A stretch of DNA of 64,000 nucleotides. It comes from JANYCG01 sp031386665. GTDB taxonomy: Bacteria; Pseudomonadota; Gammaproteobacteria; Burkholderiales; Burkholderiaceae_C. This document shows positions 18,505 to 27,240 of this stretch, one piece after another. Location of the stretch: positions 1 to 64,000 of the forward strand of contig JANNCN010000023.1 of the NCBI GenBank assembly GCA_031386665.1, given 5' to 3'. A program made the position numbers and the translations under genes. The stretch's first letter is position 1. Each line of letters starts with the position of its first letter. The notes below the pieces were generated by a model that worked only from the letters and a program-made list of their open reading frames with translations, was not told the DNA's origin and did not search any database.

Positions 18505-20202
18505 TTGTCCTTTGACCGCTCTCGCGTGATTGGCCTCCAAGCAAATGCCCTGATTGCGGCACTGGCGGGGTTGGCCCATGCGGCTTCCATGGGTTCGCCG
18601 TGGGACGGCCAGCCTGTTGGGTGGTTGCAACTGCTGGCGATGGGCTGCTTGGTCTGGCAGCTTGACGGCAGGTTGTCTCGCCAGCCTTCGACAGATTCGA
18701 CACCTTCGACACTTTCAGCACCTTTGACAAAAACCACACCTAGTTCAGCCAAAAGCGCGGGTTGGCTTGGCTGGGTGTTCACCACGGCCTGGCTTTGCGG
18801 CACGTTTTGGTGGCTCTACGTGTCCATGCACACCTATGGCGGGCTCAACTCAGTATTAACCGTTTTGGCGATTGTTGCGTTGGCGGGCTTGCTGGCTTTG
18901 TATTACGCGGTGGCTTGCGCTGTCTATGTGCGTTGGGTACCTGCCAGTCCGGTTTGGGCGGCCGTGCTGTTTGCGGCACTCTGGACCATGGCTGAAATGT
19001 GCCGGGGCACCTGGTTTACCGGGTTTGGCTGGGGCGCAGCGGCCTATGCGCATTTGGACGGTTTGGCCGTCTTGGCACCTTTCATCGGGGCGTACGGCGT
19101 GGGGGCTGTGGCGGCTTTTGTGGCTTGCTTTGTGGCTTTGAACTTGCGCAACTGGGTGCAAGCCAAGGCCGATTTGAAGTCAGGTTTGGTATCTGATTTG
19201 GGTCACCGCGTTGGCTGGTTCGCTCCTGCGTTGGTCGTGCTGGCGGTTGCGGTTTTGTTCCTTGATGGCGTGCGAAGTTGGGCCAGGCCCAGCTTCAGCC
19301 AGGCTGGCAACACCTTAAGCGTGGCGCTATTGCAAGGAAACATCAAGCAAAACGAGAAGTTTCAGCCCAGCACAGGCATTGCCGATGCGCTGGCCTGGTA
19401 CGGCGCTCAAATCAGCAGCGCCCAAAGCGCCTTGGTGGTGGCCCCCGAAACCGCCTTGCCGCTGCTGCCCCACCAATTGCCAGAGGGCTACTGGCAAGCC
19501 CTGTTGGCGCAGTTTGCCAAGGGCGCTGTAGGGTCCAAGGCCCTGCTGGTTGGCATTCCGCTGGGCAGCTACCGCGACGGTTACACCAATTCGGTGGTGG
19601 GGCTGCAAAATGGCCAAAACTACCAGTACGACAAACACCATTTGGTACCTTTTGGTGAATTCATTCCGCCTTTGTTCAAGTGGTTCACCAATTTGATGAA
19701 CATTCCGCTGGGCGATTTCAATCGGGGTGCCGTGGGTCAGGCGTCGTTTGAACTGCAAGGCCAGCGCTTGGCACCCAATATTTGCTACGAAGACTTGTTT
19801 GGTGAAGAGTTGGGTGCCCGCTTTGCCAACCCGCTGCACGCGCCGACCATTTTTGTCAATGTCAGCAACATTGGCTGGTTTGGTAACACCGTAGCGATTG
19901 ACCAGCACCTGAGCATTTCGCGCCTGCGGGCCATGGAGTTCGAACGCCCGTTCATTCGCGCCACCAACACGGGGGCCACCGTCGTGATTGACCACACCGG
20001 CCGCGTCACCCATACGCTGCCGCGCCACACACGCGGCGTGCTGCTGGCCGATGTGCAGGGACGCACGGGCCAGGCAGACAACGGCTATGGTCTGACGCCG
20101 TTTGCCCACTGGGTATCGCGCTTTGGCTTGTGGCCTTATTGGCTGATCGCTTTGGGTGTTGTGCTGCTGGCGGCTGTGTTCAAACGGCACGCACCGCGCT
20201 GA
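18505..20202 (+). CDS. lnt: Apolipoprotein N-acyltransferase
   Basis: Inner-membrane enzyme that adds the third acyl chain to lipoproteins. About six N-terminal helices (roughly residues 8-250) precede a periplasmic nitrilase domain. The Glu-Lys-Cys triad is visible as VVAPETALPLL, YDKHHLVPFGEF and APNICYEDLFGEE. A last helix covers WPYWLIALGVVLLAAVF. The start is a TTG at 18505. Residues 52-90 form a polar Ser/Thr-rich loop that is long for the family. It follows corC and ends at a convergent junction with repeat copy 4 and a long hairpin. Confidence 0.93.
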   Translation: MSFDRSRVIGLQANALIAALAGLAHAASMGSPWDGQPVGWLQLLAMGCLVWQLDGRLSRQPSTDSTPSTLSAPLTKTTPSSAKSAGWLGWVFTTAWLCGTFWWLYVSMHTYGGLNSVLTVLAIVALAGLLALYYAVACAVYVRWVPASPVWAAVLFAALWTMAEMCRGTWFTGFGWGAAAYAHLDGLAVLAPFIGAYGVGAVAAFVACFVALNLRNWVQAKADLKSGLVSDLGHRVGWFAPALVVLAVAVLFLDGVRSWARPSFSQAGNTLSVALLQGNIKQNEKFQPSTGIADALAWYGAQISSAQSALVVAPETALPLLPHQLPEGYWQALLAQFAKGAVGSKALLVGIPLGSYRDGYTNSVVGLQNGQNYQYDKHHLVPFGEFIPPLFKWFTNLMNIPLGDFNRGAVGQASFELQGQRLAPNICYEDLFGEELGARFANPLHAPTIFVNVSNIGWFGNTVAIDQHLSISRLRAMEFERPFIRATNTGATVVIDHTGRVTHTLPRHTRGVLLADVQGRTGQADNGYGLTPFAHWVSRFGLWPYWLIALGVVLLAAVFKRHAPR

Positions 20203-20246
20203 AGCGCTGAGTTAGAGGACGAATGCCTTTGAAATCAGGCATCTTA

Positions 20247-20310
20247 TTTGCTATCTTTAATATAGCAAACTATCTATATTATTAAAGAGATAGAGGCCTA
20301 TATCATTCAA
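20247..20310 (+). repeat. Dispersed intergenic repeat, copy 4
   Basis: TTTGCTA, 9-nt loop and TAGCAAA are intact, followed by CTATCTATATTATTAAAGAG, then TAGAGGCCTATATCATTC. It lies between convergent lnt and the amidohydrolase gene. Its companion palindrome starts 20 bp downstream. Confidence 0.85.
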
Positions 20311-20329
20311 AAAAAGCGAATTTTGCCTC

Positions 20330-20374
20330 TTTTGGGTCATCAAATACCCAATTTGGGTATTTGATGACCCAAAA
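20330..20374 (+). terminator. 45-bp near-perfect palindrome, probable bidirectional terminator
   Basis: Two perfectly complementary 21-nt arms (left TTTTGGGTCATCAAATACCCA) surround a 3-nt ATT loop. It lies between convergent gene ends, so it would stop transcription from both sides or prevent collision. It is the longest hairpin in the window. Confidence 0.7.
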
Positions 20375-20416
20375 CGAAAAAAGAGCGGTTTTGAGCCAAT
20401 TGACGCAAATTCAATC

Positions 20417-22219
20417 TCAGGTCTGCCCCATGCGTACCAGCCGCCCAGGCCGGGCCGCGGTGATCTGGCCTTCGCACTGCACTTGCTCACCGTTCACCCA
20501 GGTGCCCACATAGCCGTGCGCCTTTTGCAAAAAGCGCTTGCCACCCGCTGGAAGGTCGTGCACCAGCGCAGGCTGGCCTATAGACAGCCGGGCGGGGTCA
20601 ATCAAATTCAAGTCAGCCCGCAGCCCAACTTTGATTTCCCCCCGGTCATTCAGCCCAATGTACTGGGCGTTACGCTGCGTCATCATTTGCACCACCTGCG
20701 CCAGAGGCAATTGGCCTTGCGCCCGGTCGCGCACCCAATGCGTCAGCATGAAGGTGGTGAAGCTGGCATCGCACACGGTGCCCACGTGCGCGCCCGCGTC
20801 GCTCAAGCCAAACAGCGCCCGGGGGTGGGCCAGCATTTTGCCCACCACGTCCAAATTGCCACCGTTGTAGTTAAAAATCGGGAAGTACAGCAAATTGCTG
20901 CCATCGCCCGCGCACAGGTGGTCAAAAATCGCCTCCAGCGGTTTGATGCCCTTTTGCTTGGCCTGCACATAAAAGCTGCTGGTCACGGGCGGCTCGTAAT
21001 TCAGCGTGCCTTCCAGGGCAAACATGCGCGCGCTGATCAAGTCAATGCGGGCCAGCAAAATGTCAACCAAGGGCGGCACCGACGTGCCGTCGCCCGCCAT
21101 GGTGTCGGACTTTTCGGTCAAAACGCGGGCTTTGCGAGCCGGGTCGCGCAATGCGGCGGCCCGCTCTGGCAGTGGCAAATGAGCCACTTCTTTGTACGCG
21201 GGCGCACCCATGAAGGGGTGAAAACTGGCGTCCAACCCGTTGATCACGCCAATCCCCCGGGCAGCGGTTTGAAGGTAGAGCGGCAGGCCAGCGGCCACCG
21301 CGGCCTCCACCCTCAGGCGCATGGCTTCATACTGCTGCCCGCCGGGATCGCGCTGCAACCAGCTTAAGGAAAGCGGTTTGCCAGCCGCCCGCGCCAGCTG
21401 CTCTATCAGGTCAAACTCAGCGTCAAAGCGCTTTTGGGTACCCGCAGCATCGTCTGGCGCGCCGCGCAGCAAATCAAAATCGTTCACCATTTGCAGCACG
21501 CCGTGCTTCAGTCCCGTGAAGGCTTTGGCAATGCCCGTCAGTTCGGCCACACTGGCAGCGGAGGCGGGCGTTTCTTTGCCCTCTGAGGTGCGGTGGTTGT
21601 CGCTGCGCCCCGTGCTGAAGCCCGCCGCGCCTGAGACCAGCGCTTCGCGCAGCAGTTCGCGCATGGCCTCCACATCGAGGGCCGTGGCGGCCTGGTCGGT
21701 GGCCGCTCGCTCGCCCATCACGTACATGCGCAGTGGGTCGTGCGGCACCTGCACCAGGTAGTCCAGGCTGCGCGGGGTTTTGGCCAATGAATCCATGTAC
21801 TGCCCAAAACTCTCCCAGTCCCAGCGAATGCCCTCGTGCAAGGCCGCGCCCGGAATGTCTTCAACGCCTTCCATCAGCTTGACCAAGGCGTCTTCGCCAC
21901 CAGGGCGTTTGGGGGCAAAGCCCACGCCGCAGTTGCCCATCATCAGGGTCGTTACACCGTGGTAAATACTGGGGGTGAAGCAGGCGTCCCAGGTGACTTG
22001 GCCATCGTAATGGGTGTGGATATCGACAAAACCTGGGGTAAGCCACAGGCCGGTGGCGTCAATGGACTGGGCGGCAGGCTGGTCGCTCAAGCTGCCAATG
22101 GCGGCAATGCGACCGCCTCGCACGCCCACATCGGCCACAAAGGGCTCGGTGCCGCTGCCGTTAACCACCAGCGCGTTTCTAAACACCCAATCAAGGGGTG
22201 AACTTTTTTTGCTTTGCAT
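20417..22219 (-). CDS. N-acyl-D-amino-acid deacylase-like amidohydrolase
   Basis: Metal-dependent amidohydrolase of the D-aminoacylase/dihydroorotase-like superfamily, 600 aa. Metal site HTHYDGQ is at 68-74 and NCGVGFAP near 118, the latter a hallmark of D-aminoacylases. GLSDAGAHVG near 487 carries the late aspartate, and LTHWVRDR follows. The C-terminus returns to the beta-sandwich domain (GYVGTWVNGEQVQ). It overlaps the end of the upstream BASS transporter gene by 29 bp on the same strand, so the transporter may supply its substrate. The actual substrate is unknown. Confidence 0.85.
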   Translation of the reverse strand: MQSKKSSPLDWVFRNALVVNGSGTEPFVADVGVRGGRIAAIGSLSDQPAAQSIDATGLWLTPGFVDIHTHYDGQVTWDACFTPSIYHGVTTLMMGNCGVGFAPKRPGGEDALVKLMEGVEDIPGAALHEGIRWDWESFGQYMDSLAKTPRSLDYLVQVPHDPLRMYVMGERAATDQAATALDVEAMRELLREALVSGAAGFSTGRSDNHRTSEGKETPASAASVAELTGIAKAFTGLKHGVLQMVNDFDLLRGAPDDAAGTQKRFDAEFDLIEQLARAAGKPLSLSWLQRDPGGQQYEAMRLRVEAAVAAGLPLYLQTAARGIGVINGLDASFHPFMGAPAYKEVAHLPLPERAAALRDPARKARVLTEKSDTMAGDGTSVPPLVDILLARIDLISARMFALEGTLNYEPPVTSSFYVQAKQKGIKPLEAIFDHLCAGDGSNLLYFPIFNYNGGNLDVVGKMLAHPRALFGLSDAGAHVGTVCDASFTTFMLTHWVRDRAQGQLPLAQVVQMMTQRNAQYIGLNDRGEIKVGLRADLNLIDPARLSIGQPALVHDLPAGGKRFLQKAHGYVGTWVNGEQVQCEGQITAARPGRLVRMGQT

Positions 22220-23075
22220 CTTTTCTCCTCCACAAACTTGCCAATGTCATGCCGCTCACAATATGCCAAATACCCCACAAACTTGCAAGGGTCACCATGC
22301 CCAGGTCGCTGTTGAACTGCACTGCAATGATGCCCAGCGCCAAGCCCGCGTTTTGCATGCCGCCTTCAATCATCACCGCGCGGCGGTTGGGTTCGCTCAA
22401 ACCCATCGCCAGGCTGGTGACCCAGCCGAAAATCAGCCCGCAGGCGTTGTGCAGCACCACCAATAGCAGCAGAGGCAGCAGCGCCATGTTCAGCAACTGC
22501 CGCTCCTTGATCAGTCCCGCCACAATGAAAACCAGCAGCATGATCAAGGCAAATTTGGCCAGTGGCTTTTGAATTTTGGCGGTCCAGGCGGGCAAGCGTG
22601 TGGCCACCACCAGACCCAAGCTCATGGGCAGCGCCAGCAGCAGCACCAGGCTGAACCAAATGTCAGACGGGTCAATCGCCAGTTCTTTGAGCCAACTGGC
22701 CGTGTTCGGGTTGTGGGCCACCATCCAGCTGAAGTTGAGTGGCGTGGCAAACAGGGCGATCAGGCTGGCCACCGCCGAAATGCTGACGCTCAAGGCCGTG
22801 TTGCCGCGCCCAAAATGCGTCACCACGTTGCTCAAACTGCCGCCTGGGCATGAGGCCACCAAAATCATGGCAACCTCAATATTGGCGGGCAAATCCAGCG
22901 CCAGCGTAGCGAGCCAGGTGCCCACAGGCAGCAAAATAAACTGCGGAATCAGCCCGGCCACCACTGCTCTTGGTGTTTTGGCAACGCGGGCAAAGTCGGC
23001 TGGTTTGACCTCTAACCCCATAGCAAAGACCATGGTTGCCAAAACCAGGCTCAAAATCAGTTGTTGGGTGTTCAT
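22191..23075 (-). CDS. Bile acid:sodium symporter (BASS) family transporter
   Basis: Sodium-coupled organic anion transporter (294 aa) with about nine to ten hydrophobic segments. The family motif VASCPGGSLSNVVTHFGRGNTALS, in parts, lies near residues 73-96, and EGGMQNAGLALGI near 238. Both form the crossover sodium and substrate sites. The ATG at 23075 (MNTQQLILSL) fits better than the frame start at 23108. It is translationally overlapped with the amidohydrolase and divergent from glyQ. The cargo is not predictable. Confidence 0.88.
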   Translation of the reverse strand: MNTQQLILSLVLATMVFAMGLEVKPADFARVAKTPRAVVAGLIPQFILLPVGTWLATLALDLPANIEVAMILVASCPGGSLSNVVTHFGRGNTALSVSISAVASLIALFATPLNFSWMVAHNPNTASWLKELAIDPSDIWFSLVLLLALPMSLGLVVATRLPAWTAKIQKPLAKFALIMLLVFIVAGLIKERQLLNMALLPLLLLVVLHNACGLIFGWVTSLAMGLSEPNRRAVMIEGGMQNAGLALGIIAVQFNSDLGMVTLASLWGIWHIVSGMTLASLWRRKDAKQKKFTP

Positions 23076-23228
23076 CTTGCAATCTTCATTTCTTTGAGGG
23101 TAAACCAAGACAACGACCGTAAAATCAAGGGTTTACGCGGTCCAATAAGCCCGTAACCCGGCCTACCCAGGCCGTAAAAAGCCCGTGAATAGACCGTAAC
23201 CAGCCCTTTAAAAACCATCAAGCAGGCC

Positions 23229-24218
23229 ATGCTGACGTTTCAACAAATCATTCTCAAATTGCAGTCCTACTGGGCCGACCAGGGCTGCGCTCTGTTGCAA
23301 CCCTATGACATGGAAGTAGGCGCGGGCACCTCGCACACCGCCACGTTTTTGCGCGCTTTGGGGCCAGAACCCTGGAAGTGCGCCTACGTGCAACCCAGCC
23401 GCCGTCCCAAGGATGGCCGCTACGGCGATAACCCCAACCGCCTTCAGCATTACTACCAATACCAGGTGGTGCTAAAGCCCGCGCCCAGCAATATTTTGGA
23501 GCTGTACCTGGGTTCGCTTGAAGCGCTGGGGTTCGATTTGAAAAAAAACGACATTCGCTTTGTCGAAGATGATTGGGAAAACCCGACGCTGGGCGCCTGG
23601 GGATTGGGCTGGGAGGTCTGGTTGAACGGCATGGAAGTCACCCAATTCACCTACTTCCAGCAAGTCGGCGGCATTGACTGCCGCCCCATCACCGGAGAGA
23701 TCACCTATGGCCTGGAACGCCTGGCCATGTATTTGCAGAGCGTGGACAACGTTTACAACCTGGTTTGGACCGATGGCGGGCCAGCGCAGGGCCGCTCCCA
23801 AGCAGGCCCAGCCCCCGTGGGGGGCAGCGGGCCACACGCAGTGGGTGAGCGTGGGGGCAAAATTCTCTATGGCGACGTCTACAAGCAAAACGAAGTTGAG
23901 CAATCGACCTACAACTTCGAGCACAGCGATGTGGATTTTCTGTTCACCGCCTTCACCGCGCACGAGAAACAGGCCAAACACCTGATCGAAGCGCAATTGG
24001 CATTGCCCGCGTATGAGCAAGTGCTTAAAGGGGTGCACACATTCAACTTGCTGGACGCTCGTGGAGCCATTAGTGTCACCGAGCGCGCCGCCTACATTGG
24101 GCGTTTGCGCAACCTCGCACGCACCGTCGCTCAAAGCTATTTTGAAAGCCGTGAACGCCTGGGTTTTCCGCTGGCACCGCGTGAGTGGGTGGCGCAGATG
24201 GTAGAGAAGGCGGCGTGA
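23229..24218 (+). CDS. glyQ: Glycine-tRNA ligase alpha subunit
   Basis: Catalytic subunit of heterotetrameric glycyl-tRNA synthetase (329 aa; about 300 is usual). The class II core is clear: MLTFQQIILKLQSYWADQGC, in parts, at 1-20, then LQPYDMEVGAGT, YVQPSRRPKDGRYG, QFTYFQQVGG and ITYGLERLAMYLQ. After VWTDG near 184 an extra glycine/proline-rich stretch of about 25 residues interrupts the run into ILYGDVYKQNEVEQSTYNFE. The DNA there forms a strong hairpin. It should still be functional since the insertion is in frame and core motifs remain. The beta gene glyS is displaced downstream by a vapBC pair. Confidence 0.95.
   Translation: MLTFQQIILKLQSYWADQGCALLQPYDMEVGAGTSHTATFLRALGPEPWKCAYVQPSRRPKDGRYGDNPNRLQHYYQYQVVLKPAPSNILELYLGSLEALGFDLKKNDIRFVEDDWENPTLGAWGLGWEVWLNGMEVTQFTYFQQVGGIDCRPITGEITYGLERLAMYLQSVDNVYNLVWTDGGPAQGRSQAGPAPVGGSGPHAVGERGGKILYGDVYKQNEVEQSTYNFEHSDVDFLFTAFTAHEKQAKHLIEAQLALPAYEQVLKGVHTFNLLDARGAISVTERAAYIGRLRNLARTVAQSYFESRERLGFPLAPREWVAQMVEKAA
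23805..23833 (+). repeat. GC-rich hairpin inside glyQ insertion
   Basis: GGCCC, A, GCCCCC, GTG loop, GGGGGC, AGC and GGGCC form a stem of 11 base pairs with an internal bulge. It lies within the stretch that encodes the extra 25 or so residues of GlyQ (about 23776-23867). The surrounding bases, with GCGTGGGGGC, are equally GC-rich and unlike the flanking gene, as expected for an inserted palindromic repeat. Confidence 0.6.
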
Positions 24219-24235
24219 GAGAGTCAATAACTTAA

Positions 24236-24259
24236 AATGTAGATACGTGTATCTACATT
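24236..24259 (+). promoter_or_regulatory. Operator-like palindrome of the second vapBC pair
   Basis: AATGTAGATAC, 2-bp spacer, then the exact reverse complement GTATCTACATT. It ends directly at the AGGAG ribosome site of the antitoxin gene. Position and form fit the autoregulatory operator bound by VapB or VapBC. Confidence 0.65.
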
Positions 24260-24270
24260 AGGAGTGAACT

Positions 24271-24525
24271 ATGGAACTGCAAGTTAATCGTTGGGGCAAT
24301 AGCTTGGCCGTGCGCTTGCCTGCAGGGCTGGCGCGTGACATTGGAGTGAATGAAGGTTCAAGTCTGTCGCCGCAGGAGTTGGGGCAAAGGCTCTTGGCAT
24401 TGCAGGATGTGCATCAGCAAGACGCCCTGTTGACGCGCAAGCAATTGCTAGAGCGCATTCGCGAACTGCACAAACACATGCCAATCACTCAACCAGTCAG
24501 CAAAGACGAGATGAGTCGTTACTGA
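24271..24525 (+). CDS. AbrB/MazE-type antitoxin (VapB-like)
   Basis: 84-aa antitoxin. The N-terminal MELQVNRWGNSLAVRLPAGLARDIGV, in parts, is the MazE/AbrB DNA-binding fold with the WGNSLAVRLP signature. The C-terminal half, from LQDVHQQDALLTRKQLLERIREL to the end (in parts), is charged and probably binds the toxin. AGGAGTGAACT precedes the ATG. The toxin ATG lies 1 bp past its stop. Together they are an acquired-looking cassette between glyQ and glyS. Confidence 0.85.
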   Translation: MELQVNRWGNSLAVRLPAGLARDIGVNEGSSLSPQELGQRLLALQDVHQQDALLTRKQLLERIRELHKHMPITQPVSKDEMSRY

Positions 24526-24526
24526 T

Positions 24527-25000
24527 ATGGGTGGCACGCCAGCTCGCTCCCGTCGCGTGTATGTGGATACCAGTGTGTGGGTTGCCGTGTTGACGCAAGA
24601 GCCGAGCACCGAAACGCTCATGCGTGCGCTTGAAGCGGAGGCGGGCCAGTTACTCACTGCCATCTGGACACGCACTGAGTTGGCCAGTGCTTTGGGTATC
24701 AAGGCCAGGCGCAAGGAGCTCACGCAAGACCGTGTGCGCCAGCTGATTCAGGAATTTGAGTTATGGGTGGCTGGTGGTCTGACTGCTTTGCCGGTTGATA
24801 GCATGGACTTTTTGCTGGCTGCGCGCCTGTGCGAAAACATTGACACCGAGCTGCGCGGCGGTGATGCCTTGCATTTGTCTGTCGCCAAACGCTGCCGGGC
24901 CACACACCTGATGTCTCTGGATAAAGACATGCTGGAAAACGCCAGCAGCCTAGGTATGCAATTGATTGATTACGATGACAACAAAAAACTTACTCATTGA
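24527..25000 (+). CDS. PIN-domain toxin (VapC-like)
   Basis: 157-aa PIN-domain ribonuclease, predicted to cut RNA when freed from its antitoxin. The four-acid site is complete: YVDTSVWVA near residue 14, the glutamate in TRTELASALG near 51, GGDALHLSVA near 113, and LDKDMLENA near 134. Unlike the first PIN gene in this window it has no internal stop. Its last 26 bp overlap the glyS start in another frame, so its end is coupled to an essential gene. Confidence 0.88.
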   Translation: MGGTPARSRRVYVDTSVWVAVLTQEPSTETLMRALEAEAGQLLTAIWTRTELASALGIKARRKELTQDRVRQLIQEFELWVAGGLTALPVDSMDFLLAARLCENIDTELRGGDALHLSVAKRCRATHLMSLDKDMLENASSLGMQLIDYDDNKKLTH

Positions 25001-27173
25001 ACTGTTCGTTGAAGAGCTGCCCCCTAAGGCGCTCAAGAAACTGGGCGAAGCGTTTGCTTCTGCCTTGGCAGATTCGCTTAAGGCCCAAGGGTTGGCGGCT
25101 ACTGATGCTGTCGCTACCAATTTTGCGTCGCCGCGTCGTTTGGCGGCGCATGTGACTGATGTGTCGCCTCAAGCTGCCGACAAGCAACTTGTGCAAAAGG
25201 TCATGCCCGTGAGTATCGGATTGGATTTGAATCAACAGCCCTCTGAAGCTTTGGTAAAGCGGTGGGCTACTCTCGGGGCATCACTAACGCCCTTGCAGCA
25301 GCTGGTTTCTGCTGTTCGAGAGACAGCTACCCAGCAAATTCATGATGCGCTCATAGCAAGGCCTGAACAAGTATTACTACGCGCATTGGATGGAAAAGTT
25401 GAGACTCTATTTATTCGAAAAACCGAACGCGGTTCGACGCTAGCCGTTGGCTTGCAAAAGGCAATTGAAGATGCGATTGCCAAGTTGCCGATTCCTAGAG
25501 TCATGAGCTACCAGCTAGAAAGTGGCTGCGAATTGCCCGGCTGGACCAGTGTGAGCTTTGTACGGCCTGCGCATGGGTTGCTGGCCTTGCACGGGGCAGA
25601 CGTGGTGCCCGTGCAGGTGCTTGGGTTGACCTCTGGCAACCGCACGCAAGGCCATCGTTTTGAGGCGGCAGTGTCACCGGTTGTGATTGCAGACGCCGAC
25701 AGTTATGCCGCGACTTTGTTGAATGACGGCGCAGTCATCGCCAGTTTTGCAGAGCGCCGCGCAGAAATTGTTCGCCAGTTGGCGGCAGCGGCTAGCAAAA
25801 TCGGCGGGGGTGTCAAAGCAATTGACGACGACGCACTGCTGGACGAAGTAACCGCCTTGGTCGAGCGTCCCAATGTTCTGGTGTGCGAGTTTGAGCGTGA
25901 ATTTTTGGATGTGCCGCAAGAGTGCCTGATTCTCACCATGAAGGCCAATCAAAAGTATTTCCCGCTGCTGGATTCGGCAGGCAAATTGACGAACCAATTT
26001 TTGGTGGTCAGCAACATCAGCCCGGCAGACGCCGGTGCAGTGATTCAAGGCAATGAGCGCGTGGTGCGCCCGCGCCTGGCCGATGCGAAATTCTTCTTTG
26101 ACCAGGATCGCAAAAAAACCTTGGAATCGCGTGTTGAAGGCTTAGCCAAAGTCGTGTACCACAACAAATTGGGCACGCAAGGCGAACGCATGGCCCGTGT
26201 CTGCGCAATTGCCAAGGCGATTGGCCAGCAATTGGGTGGCGACTGTCTGGCAAAGCAAGCTGAAACAGCAGCGCGATTGGCCAAGACTGATTTGGTGACC
26301 GACATGGTGGGCGAATTCCCCGAATTACAAGGCATCATGGGCGGCTATTACGCAAGGCACGATGGCCTGTCGACTGAGGTTGCACAAGCCATTGAAGACC
26401 ATTACAAACCGCGTTTTGCGGGTGACGAGTTGCCGCGCAACCCAGTGGGTGTGGTTGTCGCATTGGCAGACAAATTGGAAACCTTGGTGGGCATGTTCGG
26501 CATTGGCAACTTGCCCACGGGCGACAAGGACCCGTTCGCCTTACGACGCCATTCGCTGGGCCTGGTTCGCATGTTGATCGAGCGAAATTTAAACCTGTCG
26601 CTGCCTGACCTCGTGCAACAGGCCAGTACCAGTTTTGGCAGCAAGTTGGCAGACACCGCAACCAGCAACGCGCAACTGCTGCAATTTGTCTACGAGCGCG
26701 TTTCTGGCTATTTGCGGGACTTGAGTTATTCAGCCCAGGAGGTTGATGCAGTGATTGCATTGCGACCCATGTGGGGTGAATTTCCAAAGCGTTTGGCCGC
26801 GGTGCGGGCCTTTGCCGCCCTGCCTGAAGCACCGGCTTTGGCCGCAGCCAACAAGCGGATTGGCAACATCCTGAAAAAGACTGACGCCGTAGACGCCCAT
26901 GTGAGTCCAGTGTTGCTTCAGGAGCCCGCCGAAATTTCGCTTTATGCAGCATTGCAAGAGGTCGGCTCAAAGGCCGATTCCCAGTTTCACGCGGGCGATT
27001 ACGCGGCGTCTTTGCAAACGCTGGCAGCCTTGCGAACGCCTGTTGACGCCTTTTTTGATGGCGTCATGGTCAATGCCGAAGCCTTGGATTTGCGTTTGAA
27101 TCGCTTGGGTTTGCTCACTTCTTTGCATGCGGCCATGAACCGTGTGGCAGACTTGTCGAAACTCGCAGCCTAA
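24975..27173 (+). CDS. glyS: Glycine-tRNA ligase beta subunit
   Basis: tRNA-binding subunit of the glycyl-tRNA synthetase (732 aa). MTTKNLLIELFVEELPPKAL, in parts, is the canonical start, at ATG 24975. FVRPAHGLLALHG, MKANQKYFPL, GNERVVRPRLADAKFFFDQD (in parts), and EFPELQGIMGGYYA follow in the expected order, and the C-terminal anticodon-type domain includes EFPKRLAAVRAFAALPEA. It starts inside the vapC gene. Residues about 20-190 use more A/T-ending and rare codons (CTA, ATA, AGA, TTA) than the rest of the gene, which suggests a mosaic 5' part. Confidence 0.96.
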   Translation: MTTKNLLIELFVEELPPKALKKLGEAFASALADSLKAQGLAATDAVATNFASPRRLAAHVTDVSPQAADKQLVQKVMPVSIGLDLNQQPSEALVKRWATLGASLTPLQQLVSAVRETATQQIHDALIARPEQVLLRALDGKVETLFIRKTERGSTLAVGLQKAIEDAIAKLPIPRVMSYQLESGCELPGWTSVSFVRPAHGLLALHGADVVPVQVLGLTSGNRTQGHRFEAAVSPVVIADADSYAATLLNDGAVIASFAERRAEIVRQLAAAASKIGGGVKAIDDDALLDEVTALVERPNVLVCEFEREFLDVPQECLILTMKANQKYFPLLDSAGKLTNQFLVVSNISPADAGAVIQGNERVVRPRLADAKFFFDQDRKKTLESRVEGLAKVVYHNKLGTQGERMARVCAIAKAIGQQLGGDCLAKQAETAARLAKTDLVTDMVGEFPELQGIMGGYYARHDGLSTEVAQAIEDHYKPRFAGDELPRNPVGVVVALADKLETLVGMFGIGNLPTGDKDPFALRRHSLGLVRMLIERNLNLSLPDLVQQASTSFGSKLADTATSNAQLLQFVYERVSGYLRDLSYSAQEVDAVIALRPMWGEFPKRLAAVRAFAALPEAPALAAANKRIGNILKKTDAVDAHVSPVLLQEPAEISLYAALQEVGSKADSQFHAGDYAASLQTLAALRTPVDAFFDGVMVNAEALDLRLNRLGLLTSLHAAMNRVADLSKLAA

Positions 27174-27240
27174 GAGCAATGCATTTTTTATCCAATATTG
27201 CCCAACCCTGTCGACACCTCATAGCCCATAGTTCTTCACC

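Noticed and set aside
20483..21367. Plus-strand frame of 294 codons opposite the amidohydrolase gene
   Set aside because: Antisense shadow. The minus strand has the metal motifs and normal codon use.
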